Source: Liolophura sinensis
Lineage: Eukaryota; Mollusca; Polyplacophora; Chitonida; Chitonidae
Assembly (NCBI RefSeq): GCF_032854445.1
Contig: NW_027017969.1
Coordinates: 2,501-66,500 of the forward strand
Direction: 5' to 3'
DNA: 64,000 nt
The notes beneath the pieces are model-generated. The model ran no database searches. It had not been told where the DNA came from and saw only the letters and a list, made by a program, of their open reading frames with translations. Positions 63,772 through 64,000 of the stretch are shown here, one piece after another. The translations under genes and the position numbers were made by a program. Numbering within the stretch: the first letter of the stretch is position 1; each line of letters opens with the position of its first letter.

Positions 63772-64000
63772 ATGAACTTCGCTTACTTGGTTGGCGAAGA
63801 GCTCGAGCGGGTGGCAAAGGAGGCAACTAAGCGCATTTACGAAACTAGACACGCCACTGCGCCCCCTTTTTGCAGTCGATCTTGGGTGCTGGATCCATCG
63901 CCCGAACTCTCATTGGTCTGAACGAGAAACTGGCGTACCAGGTAGACGCCGCTAAACTGGATCGCTTCATGGCCCGTGAAGTCACACCGCCAGAACGGTA
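63772..64000 (+). pseudogene. Unknown gene, 5' part, runs off the window
   Basis: ATG 63,772 gives MNFAYLVGEELERVAKEATK RIYETR. A frameshift in the C-run near 63,870 leads to SILGAGSIARTLIGLNEKLA and YQVDAAKLDRFMAREVTPPE, which is open to the window end. No family is recognised. The GC-rich helical text resembles the other virus-like genes. Confidence 0.4.

Overview
The window reads as animal nuclear DNA, most likely from a mollusc. It has spliced exons on the minus strand, five copies of a SINE, a full-length LINE, a Ty3/Gypsy remnant, Tc1-type elements, AT-rich satellites and no bacterial gene layout. The SINE, with its degenerate 'TTTTACGCCGTACTCAAGAA' head and A/T-rich simple tail, and the LINE with an (ATTC)n tail are of a type I associate with molluscan genomes. 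That assignment rests on recall and was not searched.

Layout. 1-3,372: decayed Ty3/Gypsy element with domain order protease-integrase-RT-RNaseH (Gmr1-like). 3,356-5,948: compact four-gene cassette, one gene divergent, resembling the structural genes of Polinton/adintovirus-type elements. 5,949-9,550: non-coding, GC-rich or AT-rich, with long inverted repeats, a CACGTG-centred palindrome and iterated motifs. 9,557-12,333: minus-strand cluster of broken members of a gene family that I call the SOCS family here. 13,690-14,190: broken unknown gene. 14,600-15,110 and 17,940-18,480: tandem repeats. 16,043-28,011: one long multi-exon minus-strand gene combining a KMT5A-like SET domain, acidic duplicated exons, zinc fingers and a Crypton-like tyrosine recombinase. 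30,116-40,148: a second block of SOCS-family members with a nucleoside-kinase gene, a family/kinase chimera, a RING protein and two or three unknown ORFs, with a Tc1 element inserted at 33.8-35.3 kb. 40.2-42.2 kb: satellite. 42,220-42,604: truncated intronless DHFR. 42,746-49,640: a zinc-finger tyrosine recombinase split by a 5.9-kb LINE with a clear target duplication. 49.6-50.3 and 55.3-56.1 kb: more SOCS-family copies. 50.4-54.4 kb: two Tc1-type elements, one with an intact transposase. 56.8-58.5 kb: second recombinase copy, split by a SINE. 59.3-62.9 kb: a third SOCS-family cluster. 63.2 kb to the end: third recombinase copy and the start of another gene.

Interpretation. The intronless genes outside the 16-28 kb gene look like the debris of one or more large DNA viruses or virus-like elements fixed in the host genome: nucleotide-metabolism enzymes (dNK, DHFR), a RING protein, a repeated DNA-recombinase and a multigene family of about 14 copies. 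Nearly all are broken by stops, frameshifts or insertions. The clearest new observation is that this family ends in a SOCS-box-like module. A BC-box-like helix (for example RLQHLARCAVRKCL, SLKHLARCSIRRRL, ELQHLARRTIRRCL) is followed by a Cul5-box-like LPxP..(L)K segment. This suggests that the parent virus carried an expanded set of Cullin-5 ubiquitin-ligase adaptors. The virus family cannot be decided from this window.
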